A stretch of 13,188 bases of DNA, from positions 1-13,188 of the forward strand of contig JAJZGH010000128.1 in the NCBI GenBank assembly GCA_021798635.1, read 5' to 3'. This document shows, piece after piece, positions 6,524 through 13,188 of this stretch (position 1 is the first letter of the stretch; the number at the start of each line of letters is the position of its first letter). A program made the position numbers and the translations under genes. Source of the DNA: Planctomycetota bacterium (GTDB lineage: Bacteria > Planctomycetota > Phycisphaerae > WQYP01). The notes below the pieces were generated by a model, which had not been told where the DNA came from, did not search any database, and saw only the letters and a program-made list of their open reading frames with translations.

Positions 6524-7123
6524 TCAGTGGCCGTTATGCATGGCCATGAAAAATCCTGTCATGGCGGCGTGCATCTGGGGATTTCCGCTGATGAGATGGT
6601 TGGCCATCATTTGAGGCAAGCGGGATGCGAAATTGCCGCGACCGCCCGGCCCGCCCCGGTGACCTCCGGGTCCGCCACCTCCGGGTCCGCCAGCGGCGCG
6701 ATGCTGCTGCCAGCGGGCACGCATTGCGGCAAAGCGAGCTTTAGCCGCAGCTACGATGGCGGCTTGCTGCGCTGCATTGGCATGCGCAAATGCCAGGAAA
6801 AACGCCTGCATTTGAATGCGACGTTTCATGAACATGGCGTGGCGTTGCGCGGCAGTCATTTTTCGCCAATCGCCGCGCTGAAAGCCCGCGGGCGGCCCAA
6901 ACATGGGAAACTGCGGTATCTGACCTTTCCAACTGGCCAGCACCTTTGCGACCTGCGGTGTGACATTATCGCGCGGGGCCGCAGCTCGGGTTCGCATGAA
7001 CATCCATCCGTACACGACAACAAGCGCCAGAACAAGTGCCGCCAGCGTCACAATTTGCTTGCGGTCCTTGACGAATCGCCGGGCTGAAGTCCATCGGCTT
7101 TTGGTTGGATTAGAAGTCGTCAT
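6524..7123 (-). CDS. Membrane-anchored Met/His/Gly-rich protein, function unknown
   Basis: Not recognised as a named family. The 199-residue protein has a basic N-terminus (residues 1-23), one hydrophobic segment (about 24-43) and no lipobox or clear cleavage site. It is therefore probably anchored with residues 44-199 outside the cytoplasm. Residues 88-142 look helical (MTAAQRHAMFMKRRIQMQAFFLAF and an Ala-rich continuation) and recall the short helical repeats of CpxP/Spy-like periplasmic proteins, but that comparison is only by eye. A glycine-rich stretch (145-163, GGPGGGGPGGHRGG) follows, then a Met/His-rich tail ending MAMHNGH. GGAG stands eight bases before the ATG. The gene lies 36 bases downstream of the pseudopilin and just ahead of the terminator, so the two form an operon. 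Many Met and His residues could mean metal binding, which is inference. Confidence 0.75.
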   Translation of the reverse strand: MTTSNPTKSRWTSARRFVKDRKQIVTLAALVLALVVVYGWMFMRTRAAAPRDNVTPQVAKVLASWKGQIPQFPMFGPPAGFQRGDWRKMTAAQRHAMFMKRRIQMQAFFLAFAHANAAQQAAIVAAAKARFAAMRARWQQHRAAGGPGGGGPGGHRGGPGGRGNFASRLPQMMANHLISGNPQMHAAMTGFFMAMHNGH

Positions 7124-7159
7124 GATAAAATCTCCGTTAAGCAGGAAAGGATCGACAGA

Positions 7160-7882
7160 TCAGTGCTTCCATAAAGGTGTGCCGGCATTGGCAGAAATAT
7201 CGCGGGCGTCCCCGACATGCCAATCCGCAAAGAGAATGTTAGCGGCGTCAGGATTACCGGATGGGCCGTGGAATGTGGTCATGTCCGCCAGCACCCAAAC
7301 CCCGGTGGATTGCAACAACTGATAGAGATTGATGCGACGGAAGGGCGGCCCGATCTGGTAATTGGTGATTCTATCGCCCGCCAAGCCCATATTGTATTGA
7401 TAACTGGTACCTTCACCAATGAAATACGATTGATAGCTTTTTCCCGTGAAGGAATCGGTAAACCCGTTGACATCCGCCGGGCAATCCCATGCGGCGGCCG
7501 CACCGCGATCATTAGCCGTGGGAATATAATTGGGCTTGGGAATTGTAGTGGGGGGCAATACGCCGCCAATAACACTTTGAATGGGTGATGGCCCGTAGCC
7601 AGCGGGATTAGAGGTTGTGGAGCTTACGGTGGTGCCGTCCGCACAGGGAATCGTGTAATTGACCGTTGGCATCTGTGGGCAGGCCGGAAAAATTTCATTG
7701 CTTTCACTTTGCATATACGCGGCAAATAACTCGCCAAGGCTGTGTAATTGCCCCGCGCACGCGGTGCGTTTGGCATCTTGCTGAGCAAGTTGCAGTGCCG
7801 GCATCAATAAGCCGATTAATAAAGCAATGATGCTGATGACCACCAGCAATTCAATGAGAGTGAAGCCGCGAACTGACTTCAT
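7160..7882 (-). CDS. Type II secretion/type IV pilus-like pseudopilin
   Basis: Protein of 240 residues with a class III signal: a short basic leader MKSVRG, then [24 protein letters not shown]. The prepilin peptidase should cut after G6, with the conserved glutamate at mature position 5 (E11). The hydrophobic helix (7-32) continues into an amphipathic helix with [22 protein letters not shown]. The globular part contains C68, C80 and C134, which may form disulfides. The C-terminal [11 protein letters not shown] (215-225) resembles the processing-associated motif (usually FADGHV) of the many pseudopilins of Planctomycetota and Lentisphaerota. AGGAG six bases before the ATG supports the start. 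It leads an operon with the Met/His-rich protein downstream. No secretion ATPase or platform gene is present here, so it may be one of many scattered pseudopilins. Confidence 0.9.
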   Translation of the reverse strand: MKSVRGFTLIELLVVISIIALLIGLLMPALQLAQQDAKRTACAGQLHSLGELFAAYMQSESNEIFPACPQMPTVNYTIPCADGTTVSSTTSNPAGYGPSPIQSVIGGVLPPTTIPKPNYIPTANDRGAAAAWDCPADVNGFTDSFTGKSYQSYFIGEGTSYQYNMGLAGDRITNYQIGPPFRRINLYQLLQSTGVWVLADMTTFHGPSGNPDAANILFADWHVGDARDISANAGTPLWKH

Positions 7883-7918
7883 GGAAAACTCCTCTGCGTA
7901 GAAAGACCCAAACTGACA

Positions 7919-7935
7919 CCAAGCCCTACGCTTGG
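7919..7935 (-). promoter_or_regulatory. Small hairpin in the presumed pseudopilin leader
   Basis: CCAAGC and GCTTGG form a 6-base-pair stem with a 5-base loop, 37 bases before the pseudopilin start codon. It would lie in the untranslated leader if transcription starts upstream of it. There is no match that I recognise to a known riboswitch, and the stem is short enough to be chance. Confidence 0.25.
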
Positions 7936-7987
7936 CGGCTTAAAAAGTTGCATATGCCCAATATTCGTGTTTATGGGAAACCAAGAT

Positions 7988-8016
7988 TTGACCATTAAGT
8001 TAAACGGACGGATAAT
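7988..8016 (+). promoter_or_regulatory. Sigma-70-type promoter of the lipoprotein operon
   Basis: TTGACC (7988-7993) and GATAAT (8011-8016) are separated by exactly 17 bases, and each differs from consensus at one position. Transcription would start near 8023, giving a leader of about 54 bases before the first lipoprotein gene. The spacer is shared with the divergent pseudopilin gene, for which I could not place a convincing promoter. Confidence 0.6.
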
Positions 8017-8076
8017 TTTATTGCGTTTCGGGCCTTATTTCCCGGATGCTCTGGTTGTTTTTGAGGCGAAGTTTCT

Positions 8077-8691
8077 ATGCGTAAACAGGTGGTTGCAAGC
8101 AAATGCGGTAGAATCGGCACGGGCGCGGCGCTGGCCGCATGTCTGCTGTTAAGCGGATGCGCACAGCCCGGATATAGTACGTATCGACCCGGCATTTCTT
8201 CTTTTCAGCCTGGCGATCAGGGGTTGCAGTCGCGTGATCTGGTGGATATGACCAATCGACTGGCGGCCGATTTACTTAAGATTCCGGAAATCGCCCAAAA
8301 TCCCAATAAAGTCATCATCGTCATGACGGGAATCGATAATAAAACCAGCCAACCATGGCAAAATGACCAGATTTACCTCGCCAGAATGCGAGCATTGCTG
8401 AATCAATACGCCCGCGATCGCCTCGCGTTTGTCATTGGGCCGCAACAATTGCAGCAGCTTCAGCAGCAGGAACTTGGCTCTACGGGTGGCGATCCATTTG
8501 AACAATCCAGCCGGGGTCAGGTGCCGCAAAATACCCGCATGATTCCCCAATATGCCCTGAAGGGCGTGTTTTATGATCTGCCGAATTCCGCCACAACCTA
8601 TTATCTGTGCACTTTTCAATTGGTGAATCTGCAAACGGGTGAATTGGTATGGGAAGGACATTATGAAACCCGCACGCTGAATCTGTATTGA
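8077..8691 (+). CDS. LpoB-like lipoprotein (penicillin-binding protein activator family), paralogue 1
   Basis: Lipoprotein of 204 residues. The signal peptide ends in LLLSGC, so C28 should be lipidated, and residue 29 is Ala, which favours outer-membrane delivery where Lol rules apply. The mature part has the LpoB-type layout: SRDLVDMTNRLAADLLKIPEI (52-72), strand VIIVMTGIDNKT (79-90), helix YLARMRALLNQYAR, strand FVI, and a C-terminal YYLCTFQLVNLQTGELVWEGHYE (175-197). A Gln-rich segment (123-132) lies in the middle. In E. coli LpoB reaches from the outer membrane to stimulate PBP1B; whether this distant relative does so is unknown. The start has GAGG about ten bases upstream. It overlaps or nearly touches a clear paralogue and belongs to a three-gene lipoprotein operon. 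Confidence 0.82.
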   Translation: MRKQVVASKCGRIGTGAALAACLLLSGCAQPGYSTYRPGISSFQPGDQGLQSRDLVDMTNRLAADLLKIPEIAQNPNKVIIVMTGIDNKTSQPWQNDQIYLARMRALLNQYARDRLAFVIGPQQLQQLQQQELGSTGGDPFEQSSRGQVPQNTRMIPQYALKGVFYDLPNSATTYYLCTFQLVNLQTGELVWEGHYETRTLNLY

Positions 8692-8738
8692 TGTTCGTAC
8701 GAGATTCCACGCTCCACGCCCCGCAGCGGAATGGTAGT

Positions 8739-9356
8739 ATGTTAAGACTTTTCAATGTAGGGTTCTGCCTGACAACACCGGGCCGGTGGGGGCCGCTGGT
8801 GATAGCGATTTGGCTGCTCGGATTGGCGGGCTGCGGCGGCCCTGCGCTGAATCCCAATATGCGCAACACTTTTTTAGACTCGCATGATCTGGTGGCCATG
8901 ACAGATAAAATGGCTTCTGCAATTGCTGCCGATCCGGTCATCGCGCGATTTACCGCACATGGCCCAATGACTATCGTATTAACGCCGCTGAAAAATAATA
9001 CGGATCAGATTATCCCACGTTCGCAGGGGGATATATTTCTGCATCGCGTGCGGGCGCTTCTGACAGCGCATCAATCGTTGCGTAGAGAATTTATATTTGT
9101 CTTGAACACGGCTGCATATCAGCGACTCGCGGCCGGTGAGCAGCCGGGCATCGGGCCGTTAGGGCCGGATGTGAATCGCCTGCAACCCCGCTATGCGCTG
9201 CAAGCGACATTTTATTCGGATAACAAAGTCGCTCCCGAATATCGCAGTGCCTATTATTTATGTACGTTTTATCTTACCAATATCCGTACCGGGCAGATAA
9301 TCTGGGAAGGTAGTTATGAAACAAAAAAGGCGGTACACAGCGGATTTCTGGATTGA
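8739..9356 (+). CDS. LpoB-like lipoprotein, paralogue 2
   Basis: Lipoprotein of 205 residues from the chosen start. The hydrophobic segment PLVIAIWLLGLAGC ends in a lipobox with C32. The mature part parallels the preceding protein: SHDLVAMTDKMASAIAADPVI (48-68), TIVLTPLKNNT (78-88), FLHRVRALLTAHQ, FIFVLN, and a C-terminal YYLCTFYLTNIRTGQIIWEGSYET (172-195). The central Gln-rich stretch is absent. The frame is also open upstream: an ATG at 8691 shares a base with the previous stop (TGATG), which would allow translational coupling but gives a 47-residue signal peptide and has no Shine-Dalgarno site. I prefer 8739 for signal-peptide length, although its own Shine-Dalgarno (GCGGA) is weak. The gene probably arose by tandem duplication. 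Function as for its partner, unproven. Confidence 0.78.
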   Translation: MLRLFNVGFCLTTPGRWGPLVIAIWLLGLAGCGGPALNPNMRNTFLDSHDLVAMTDKMASAIAADPVIARFTAHGPMTIVLTPLKNNTDQIIPRSQGDIFLHRVRALLTAHQSLRREFIFVLNTAAYQRLAAGEQPGIGPLGPDVNRLQPRYALQATFYSDNKVAPEYRSAYYLCTFYLTNIRTGQIIWEGSYETKKAVHSGFLD

Positions 9357-9401
9357 CAGTAGAGCCGCAATCGATTTGCACCGCATGGAGACCACACGTT
9401 T

Positions 9402-10628
9402 ATGAACAACCGGCCGGAAATAATGCCCTCGAAAGCGCGACGGCGGGGCATCGCCATCCTGCTGACGTGCACGCTGTTTTTGCCGGCATGCAGCGAGACA
9501 TCTACACGCGTTCGCGATGCGGTCACCTTGTATTACACCGGCCAATATGCACCGGCGGCCCAGGAATTAACACCGCTGATTGCCAAGCCCAACAAGAATT
9601 TTGTACTCAATAACTGCCGTTACGGTTCGTGCGCACTGGCCGCCGGGCAGTTGGAAAACGCCCAGCAGGCCTTCCTGCGGGCGTATCGCGTGATGGACAG
9701 CGTGAACACCAACACGGGCAGCCGGGTGCTGGGCGCGGTGGTGGTGTACGAGGGAGTTAAAGTATGGAAGGGACAGCCTTTTGAAAGAGCGATGGCAGAT
9801 TATTATCTGGGGCTGATATTTCTGATCAAAGGGGAATTTGACAATGCGCGGGCGGCCTTTGCGGGCAGTCTTTTTCGGTTGCGCAAATACGCCAATCCAA
9901 ATGGCCAATTGCCGCCGGGGCAGCGCTATGCCCGTATTGATTCCAATTTTGTTCTGGGTTATTTTGGTCTGGGCGTATGTTATATGAAATTGGGGCACCC
10001 GAAACTCGCGGCGGCCAATTTTCAACGCGCCCAGCAATTGGACCCTGCCTTGGCCCCGCTGGTGAGAAAAATGTATGAACCGGGAATCAACGCGTTGATC
10101 TTTGTGGACTGGGGTCTTGGTCCTCGACGCCGGGCGGCGGGGTGGTATGGTGAACAATCCGTCTTCACGCCCACACCATGGCAGGCCGGCCCGATTCCCC
10201 CGGTTTATGCCTGGGACAATAACCGGCCCATTTCGGGTATTGCCAATTCCAATACCGTTGATACGCTGGCCTTGGCGCAGGACCAGCGGTGGCTGACCAT
10301 GGACACGATCCGTCAGGCCAAGGCGGTTATTGGAACCGGGATGATGATCGGCGGTGCCGTGGCTGCCGATAATGGAGCCTATAACAATAATGGCACCGAA
10401 TCGCTGATTGGCTTAGGCGTTGCGGGCATCGGAGCACTTTTGGCGGCGTCATCGCAGGCGGATACCCGTTACTGGGAAATGTTGCCGCGAACGGTGTATG
10501 TCATCCCCGCCAAATTGCCACCCGGTAACAGCACAGTCCAAGTCTCTGCCGGCGGGGCATCCAGCGTGCCGTTTACCGTGGACATAACGGGCGATAAGTT
10601 GCGGACGTTTTATGTGCGGTTGCCGTGA
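9402..10628 (+). CDS. TPR-containing lipoprotein resembling COG3014
   Basis: Protein of 408 residues, exported as a lipoprotein: the n-region KARRR, then a hydrophobic stretch and lipobox FLPAC with C30. Helical repeats of TPR type follow: about 36-62 (YYTGQYAPAAQELTPLI), 68-98 (LAAGQLENAQQAFLRAY), 126-160 (ADYYLGLIFLIKGEFDNARAAF) and 181-214 (VLGYFGLGVCYMKLGHPKLAAANFQRA). The block YEGVKVWKGQPFERAMADYYLGL is close to what I remember of COG3014 proteins, which in some proteobacteria sit beside LpoB genes. Two Gly/Ala-rich segments (309-323 and 335-350) resemble glycine zippers. The C-terminal 60 residues look beta-rich. GGAG at 9387-9390 supports 9402; a second Met at 9423 would still leave a good signal peptide. 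It closes the operon, with no clear terminator after it. Confidence 0.8.
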   Translation: MNNRPEIMPSKARRRGIAILLTCTLFLPACSETSTRVRDAVTLYYTGQYAPAAQELTPLIAKPNKNFVLNNCRYGSCALAAGQLENAQQAFLRAYRVMDSVNTNTGSRVLGAVVVYEGVKVWKGQPFERAMADYYLGLIFLIKGEFDNARAAFAGSLFRLRKYANPNGQLPPGQRYARIDSNFVLGYFGLGVCYMKLGHPKLAAANFQRAQQLDPALAPLVRKMYEPGINALIFVDWGLGPRRRAAGWYGEQSVFTPTPWQAGPIPPVYAWDNNRPISGIANSNTVDTLALAQDQRWLTMDTIRQAKAVIGTGMMIGGAVAADNGAYNNNGTESLIGLGVAGIGALLAASSQADTRYWEMLPRTVYVIPAKLPPGNSTVQVSAGGASSVPFTVDITGDKLRTFYVRLP

Positions 10629-10747
10629 GTGGCGCGACAACTTCGATACTTCCGCAGCGAGCATGGTCGCCGTCTGGTTGGCGGTTTGCGGGCCAACTGC
10701 CATATGATTGCCCTTTGCTCTTGCAATCACGAAGCAGCCAAGTGGGA

Positions 10748-11563
10748 TTATAGAGTTGATGCGGTATTGCTGCGGTCCATGCCAAGTTCACGCCATAGAC
10801 GTCGTGCTTTGTGATCGCGCAGGAATGCGCGGATTGCTTTTGTTGGTTGCACGAGCCGCCAACTGCACAGCAACGCGCCTTTCCAAGTTAAATGATAAAC
10901 GTCATCTGTCTGATCCCGGTATTGGTAGCCCAATAGTTCGCGCCGTTGTCCACTGGCATCCCAGTCGCGATTGAGCATCGCAATCTCCTGGCCTCTGGCG
11001 GGGACACACCGGCGGCGTGCCGTCATGCCCAATTGATCGAGGCGCCGCTGATGGGCCTCGCATATTGCGGCGACGCTTGTGACCCAAACGAAATTGGCCG
11101 ATTGCTCCATCGGATCACGCGGGAACGCGCTAAGTTGCGGGTTTACGCCCGTGGTGATCCGAACCCCGTCCTCAAACCGGGATTCGACCCAAAAGACCAA
11201 AATTTCAGGGCGCGACCGCGACCGTAACTGGGCAACCAGAGTAAAGGCCAGGTCATTGGTGATCGTGTTTTCCATTATCAGCACGTTGGCACCGACGTTG
11301 GCGGTTACCCTGGGCGATCGCAGGACCGCCAGGGGTTCGAATCCCGCAAGGGCGAAGTGCGTAACCTTGTCCGCGATAAGTTGGCTGACTTTCGGTGGTA
11401 ATTCGGTTAGCTCCGCATGCTCCCATATAGGACGCATGCTCTGCCAAACTTTCCGGAATACAACAATCGGCCCAAAGAACCATGCAATCATTACATACAC
11501 CAGCGGATGTGCCGCCAGTTCCAACCCGAGGGACAGCAGGTGATGTAAAAGGTGAGAATTCAC
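10748..11563 (-). CDS. Single-pass membrane protein of unknown function with LTWKGA motif
   Basis: No function recognised. The 271-residue protein starts with GTG, supported by AGGG six bases upstream. A hydrophobic segment at about 17-37 (LAAHPLVYVMIAWFFGPIVVF) should anchor it, with the rest, rich in Arg and Trp, on one side of the membrane. Residues 65-175 look like a mixed alpha/beta domain (LVAQLRSRSRPEILVFWVESRFEDGVRITTG). Residues 198-232 include a tyrosine/aspartate stretch and YHLTWKGALLCSW, followed by a basic helix (RAFLRDHKARRLWREL). I recall hypothetical planctomycete proteins with the same order: membrane helix, a region with a phrase like FxDGxxxxT followed by a proline-rich turn, and a C-terminal TWKGA...W. 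That resemblance is from memory only. It follows the oxidoreductase on the same strand after 58 bases. Confidence 0.7.
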   Translation of the reverse strand: MNSHLLHHLLSLGLELAAHPLVYVMIAWFFGPIVVFRKVWQSMRPIWEHAELTELPPKVSQLIADKVTHFALAGFEPLAVLRSPRVTANVGANVLIMENTITNDLAFTLVAQLRSRSRPEILVFWVESRFEDGVRITTGVNPQLSAFPRDPMEQSANFVWVTSVAAICEAHQRRLDQLGMTARRRCVPARGQEIAMLNRDWDASGQRRELLGYQYRDQTDDVYHLTWKGALLCSWRLVQPTKAIRAFLRDHKARRLWRELGMDRSNTASTL

Positions 11564-11621
11564 AAGTTACCCTAAAACGATTATTTTTTCGCCGAAGCCG
11601 TCTCATGCGGTCGGATGCGAA

Positions 11622-12569
11622 CTAAACCGTGAGAACAATTTTCCCAAAGCCGCCTCCGGCTTCCAAAGCGCGATGTGCGTCGGCAAGATTTTCCAGTGGT
11701 AAGACTTTGTTGATCACCGGTTTCAGGACCTCGCGTTCCAAAAGTGCGGAAAGCACTGTCATGCCGGCAACCCGGCGGGGGATGGAATCAAACGCAAGGC
11801 TTACAAAGTGAATGGCAATATTGTGCCGGTATCCCAATGACAAATCCCCCTTGGGATCCACAATGGTCACGATGCGTCCCATGGGGCGGACCAGTGAAAT
11901 ACTGCGTGCTGCGTAGGTGTCTCCAAAGCAGTCAAACACCAGATCAACGGTTCCGGCTTCTTTTTGAACCACAGCGGCAAAATCTTCGCTTTGGCGGTCG
12001 ATGACGCGGTCCGCACCCAGTGAACGCACCAGCGCTGCATTGGCAGCCGAGCAGACCGCAAAAACATACGCCCCGGCCGCATGAGCAAGCTGTACCGCCA
12101 TAGAGCCAACGCCGCCTGAGGCACCGATGATCAGTACTGTTCGCCCAAGCCGCAAATCACCCTGTTCTATCAGGCCGGCCCATGCGGTCAGAGCCGCCAA
12201 TGGTACGGCTGCCGCCTCAATATAACCCAGGTGCGCGGGCTTTTTGGCCACCATGTCCGCGCGAACGGCATGGTATTGTGCATTAGCGCCGGGGCCGGAA
12301 AAGTCGGGGCAGTAAAACACCGCATCCCCGGCCTGAACGTTGCGTACCAGAGATCCCGTTTGTTCCACCGTGCCGGAAACGTCAAAGCCCAGAATTGAGC
12401 CGGGACCATAACCAAAGGCACCCGTCTTACGGATTTTGCAATCAATGGGGTTGAGCGCCACCGCCTGAACTTTCACCAGAATCTGATCCGGTTTAATTTC
12501 CGGTTTGGGGACATCCTGTAAAATTAAAACTTCCGGTCCGCCATTAGCGGAAAGTGTCATCGCCTTCAT
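11622..12569 (-). CDS. NAD(P)-dependent quinone oxidoreductase-like MDR enzyme
   Basis: Cytoplasmic medium-chain dehydrogenase/reductase of 315 residues. The N-terminal GroES-like domain includes VKVQAVALNPIDCKIRKTG (32-50) and GFDVSGTVEQTG (61-72). The nucleotide-binding Rossmann fold starts with VLIIGASGGVGSMAVQLAHAAGA (145-167), the pattern of NADPH-dependent zeta-crystallin-type quinone reductases. The cysteine cluster of zinc-containing alcohol dehydrogenases is absent, so it should be zinc-free. It ends with the usual LADAHRALEAGGGFGKIVLTV. The open frame continues upstream to 12638, but the ATG at 12569 begins the family's typical MKAM and has AGGA about nine bases upstream, so I use it. 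The natural substrate (a quinone or an enone) is not visible. It lies about 96 bases downstream of the glycogen synthase gene on the same strand. Confidence 0.88.
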   Translation of the reverse strand: MKAMTLSANGGPEVLILQDVPKPEIKPDQILVKVQAVALNPIDCKIRKTGAFGYGPGSILGFDVSGTVEQTGSLVRNVQAGDAVFYCPDFSGPGANAQYHAVRADMVAKKPAHLGYIEAAAVPLAALTAWAGLIEQGDLRLGRTVLIIGASGGVGSMAVQLAHAAGAYVFAVCSAANAALVRSLGADRVIDRQSEDFAAVVQKEAGTVDLVFDCFGDTYAARSISLVRPMGRIVTIVDPKGDLSLGYRHNIAIHFVSLAFDSIPRRVAGMTVLSALLEREVLKPVINKVLPLENLADAHRALEAGGGFGKIVLTV

Positions 12570-12641
12570 TATAGTTATTCCTACCTTCCTATACCTGCGT
12601 GCAATGTCCTTGCGCCTCTGCAAACCGAAGCGCTTCAACTC

Positions 12642-12669
12642 CTTCTAACTTCCAGCTTCTAACTCCTAG
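12642..12669. repeat. 14-base tandem repeat, two copies
   Basis: CTTCTAACTTCCAG (12642-12655) is followed at once by CTTCTAACTCCTAG (12656-12669), 12 of 14 bases identical. The second copy contains the stop codon of the glycogen synthase gene. Similar CTTCTAACT-type words are common in low-complexity spacers, and no function is evident. Confidence 0.5.
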
Positions 12670-13188
12670 TTCCCCGTCGCCGTCCCCGCCTTACGCGACA
12701 GCGCCAGGCGGTGCGCGTGAGCGTAGTGGGAAATCAGATTATGCCAGTCGAAATATTCCGACAGGCGTTCCACGCGGTTACGCAATTCAATGCGCCCGCG
12801 CCGATCTTTCAGAGCAAAATTAAACAGTATTTCCGTAAGCTGATGGGCCGCTTGATCAAACGAGGCATAACGGCGGCCCACGACAAATAAACCGTTATTG
12901 GCCGGATCATGAATATGTTTTAACACATAACTGCCGAACCCCGCCAGATCACTGGTGGCTGCGGCCACGCCGTTGGCTACGCATTCCATAGGTGTGTAAC
13001 CCCACGGCTCGTAGTAACTGGGAAATACGCCCATGTGGCATCCACGGACAAACTGATCATAATCCAGGCCGATCAGCGGCGAGGTGGCGGAAAGAAAATC
13101 GGGATGAAAAATTACTTTCACCGGATCCTCTTTCGCGTTAAAGAGGTGACACGCCCGCAGTTGTTCTAAAACCGAATCGCGGGCGTCA
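12666..13188 (-). CDS. GT3-family glycogen synthase, C-terminal part (5' end outside window)
   Basis: The reading frame is open to the right edge of the window, so this is the last 173 residues of a larger protein that starts beyond 13188. The internal GTG at 13121 is not a real start, since the upstream codons (ending LFNAKEDP) continue the family pattern. The conserved block HPDFL...LDYDQFVRGCHMGVFPSYYEPWGYTPMECV is characteristic of fungal and animal glycogen synthases (family GT3), which use UDP-glucose. The two glutamates eight residues apart in EPWGYTPME match the catalytic-site pair of the yeast enzyme. Near the end, RRGRIELRNRVER (12765-12803) keeps the RRxRxxxRxRxxR spacing of the yeast glucose-6-phosphate arginine cluster. 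Bacterial GlgA (GT5) looks quite different. The gene precedes an MDR oxidoreductase on the same strand. Confidence 0.93.
   Translation of the reverse strand, partial: DARDSVLEQLRACHLFNAKEDPVKVIFHPDFLSATSPLIGLDYDQFVRGCHMGVFPSYYEPWGYTPMECVANGVAAATSDLAGFGSYVLKHIHDPANNGLFVVGRRYASFDQAAHQLTEILFNFALKDRRGRIELRNRVERLSEYFDWHNLISHYAHAHRLALSRKAGTATGN

Noticed and set aside
6527..7087. Long plus-strand open frame of 186 codons opposite the Met/His-rich protein
   Set aside because: The opposite frame has a good ribosome binding site, a membrane helix and a matching terminator; this one has none of these and is a shadow.
10677..10697. GTTGGC...GCCAAC inverted repeat after the third lipoprotein gene
   Set aside because: The 9-base loop, the short stem and the lack of a T-run on either strand make it a poor terminator candidate.
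12627..12636. 10-base palindrome GAAGCGCTTC upstream of the oxidoreductase
   Set aside because: It is short, occurs once, and has no clear relation to a promoter.

Overview
The window most likely comes from a member of the Planctomycetota, probably the Phycisphaerae. This is inferred from gene content, not from any marker search. The clues are a pseudopilin with an N-terminal [10 protein letters not shown] segment and a C-terminal FADWHVGD element, a eukaryote-type (GT3) glycogen synthase, a single-pass membrane protein with an LTWKGA motif of a kind I remember from planctomycetes, and intergenic DNA rich in short repeats. Genes are AT/GC balanced and mostly have clear Shine-Dalgarno sites.

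Layout. (1) Bases 44-2818, + strand: a short NADH dehydrogenase subunit G (nuoG), followed 21 bases later by a PfkB-family sugar kinase. (2) Bases 2863-3957, - strand: pheA (chorismate mutase/prephenate dehydratase), convergent with the kinase. (3) Bases 3958-4324: no gene. It holds a 139-base tandem duplication with nested 8-mer repeats and then a perfect hairpin. (4) Bases 4325-6029, - strand: a MarR-type regulator, a TIM-barrel sugar phosphate isomerase/epimerase and tRNA-Arg(UCG), read in that order. (5) Bases 6030-6523: a repeat-rich spacer with REP/BIME-like hairpins, inverted 7-mer arrays and a strong intrinsic terminator. (6) Bases 6524-7882, - strand: a pseudopilin followed by a Met/His/Gly-rich membrane-anchored protein, ending at that terminator. 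(7) Bases 8077-10628, + strand, behind a good sigma-70-type promoter: three consecutive lipoprotein genes, two paralogous LpoB-like proteins and one COG3014-like TPR lipoprotein. (8) Bases 10748-13188, - strand: the 3' part of a GT3 glycogen synthase, a zinc-free MDR-family quinone/NADPH oxidoreductase and an unknown single-pass membrane protein.

How the genes work together. Most blocks are housekeeping metabolism (respiration, Phe synthesis, sugar and glycogen metabolism). The most system-like unit is the three-lipoprotein operon. LpoB-like and COG3014-like genes also neighbour each other in some proteobacteria, as far as I recall, so this looks like an envelope complex, here with the LpoB-like gene duplicated. 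I see no CRISPR array, transposase, phage gene or obvious defence system. The repeat elements of the two large spacers, the tandem LpoB paralogues and the apparent conservation of the glucose-6-phosphate-binding arginines in a bacterial glycogen synthase are the observations most worth following.
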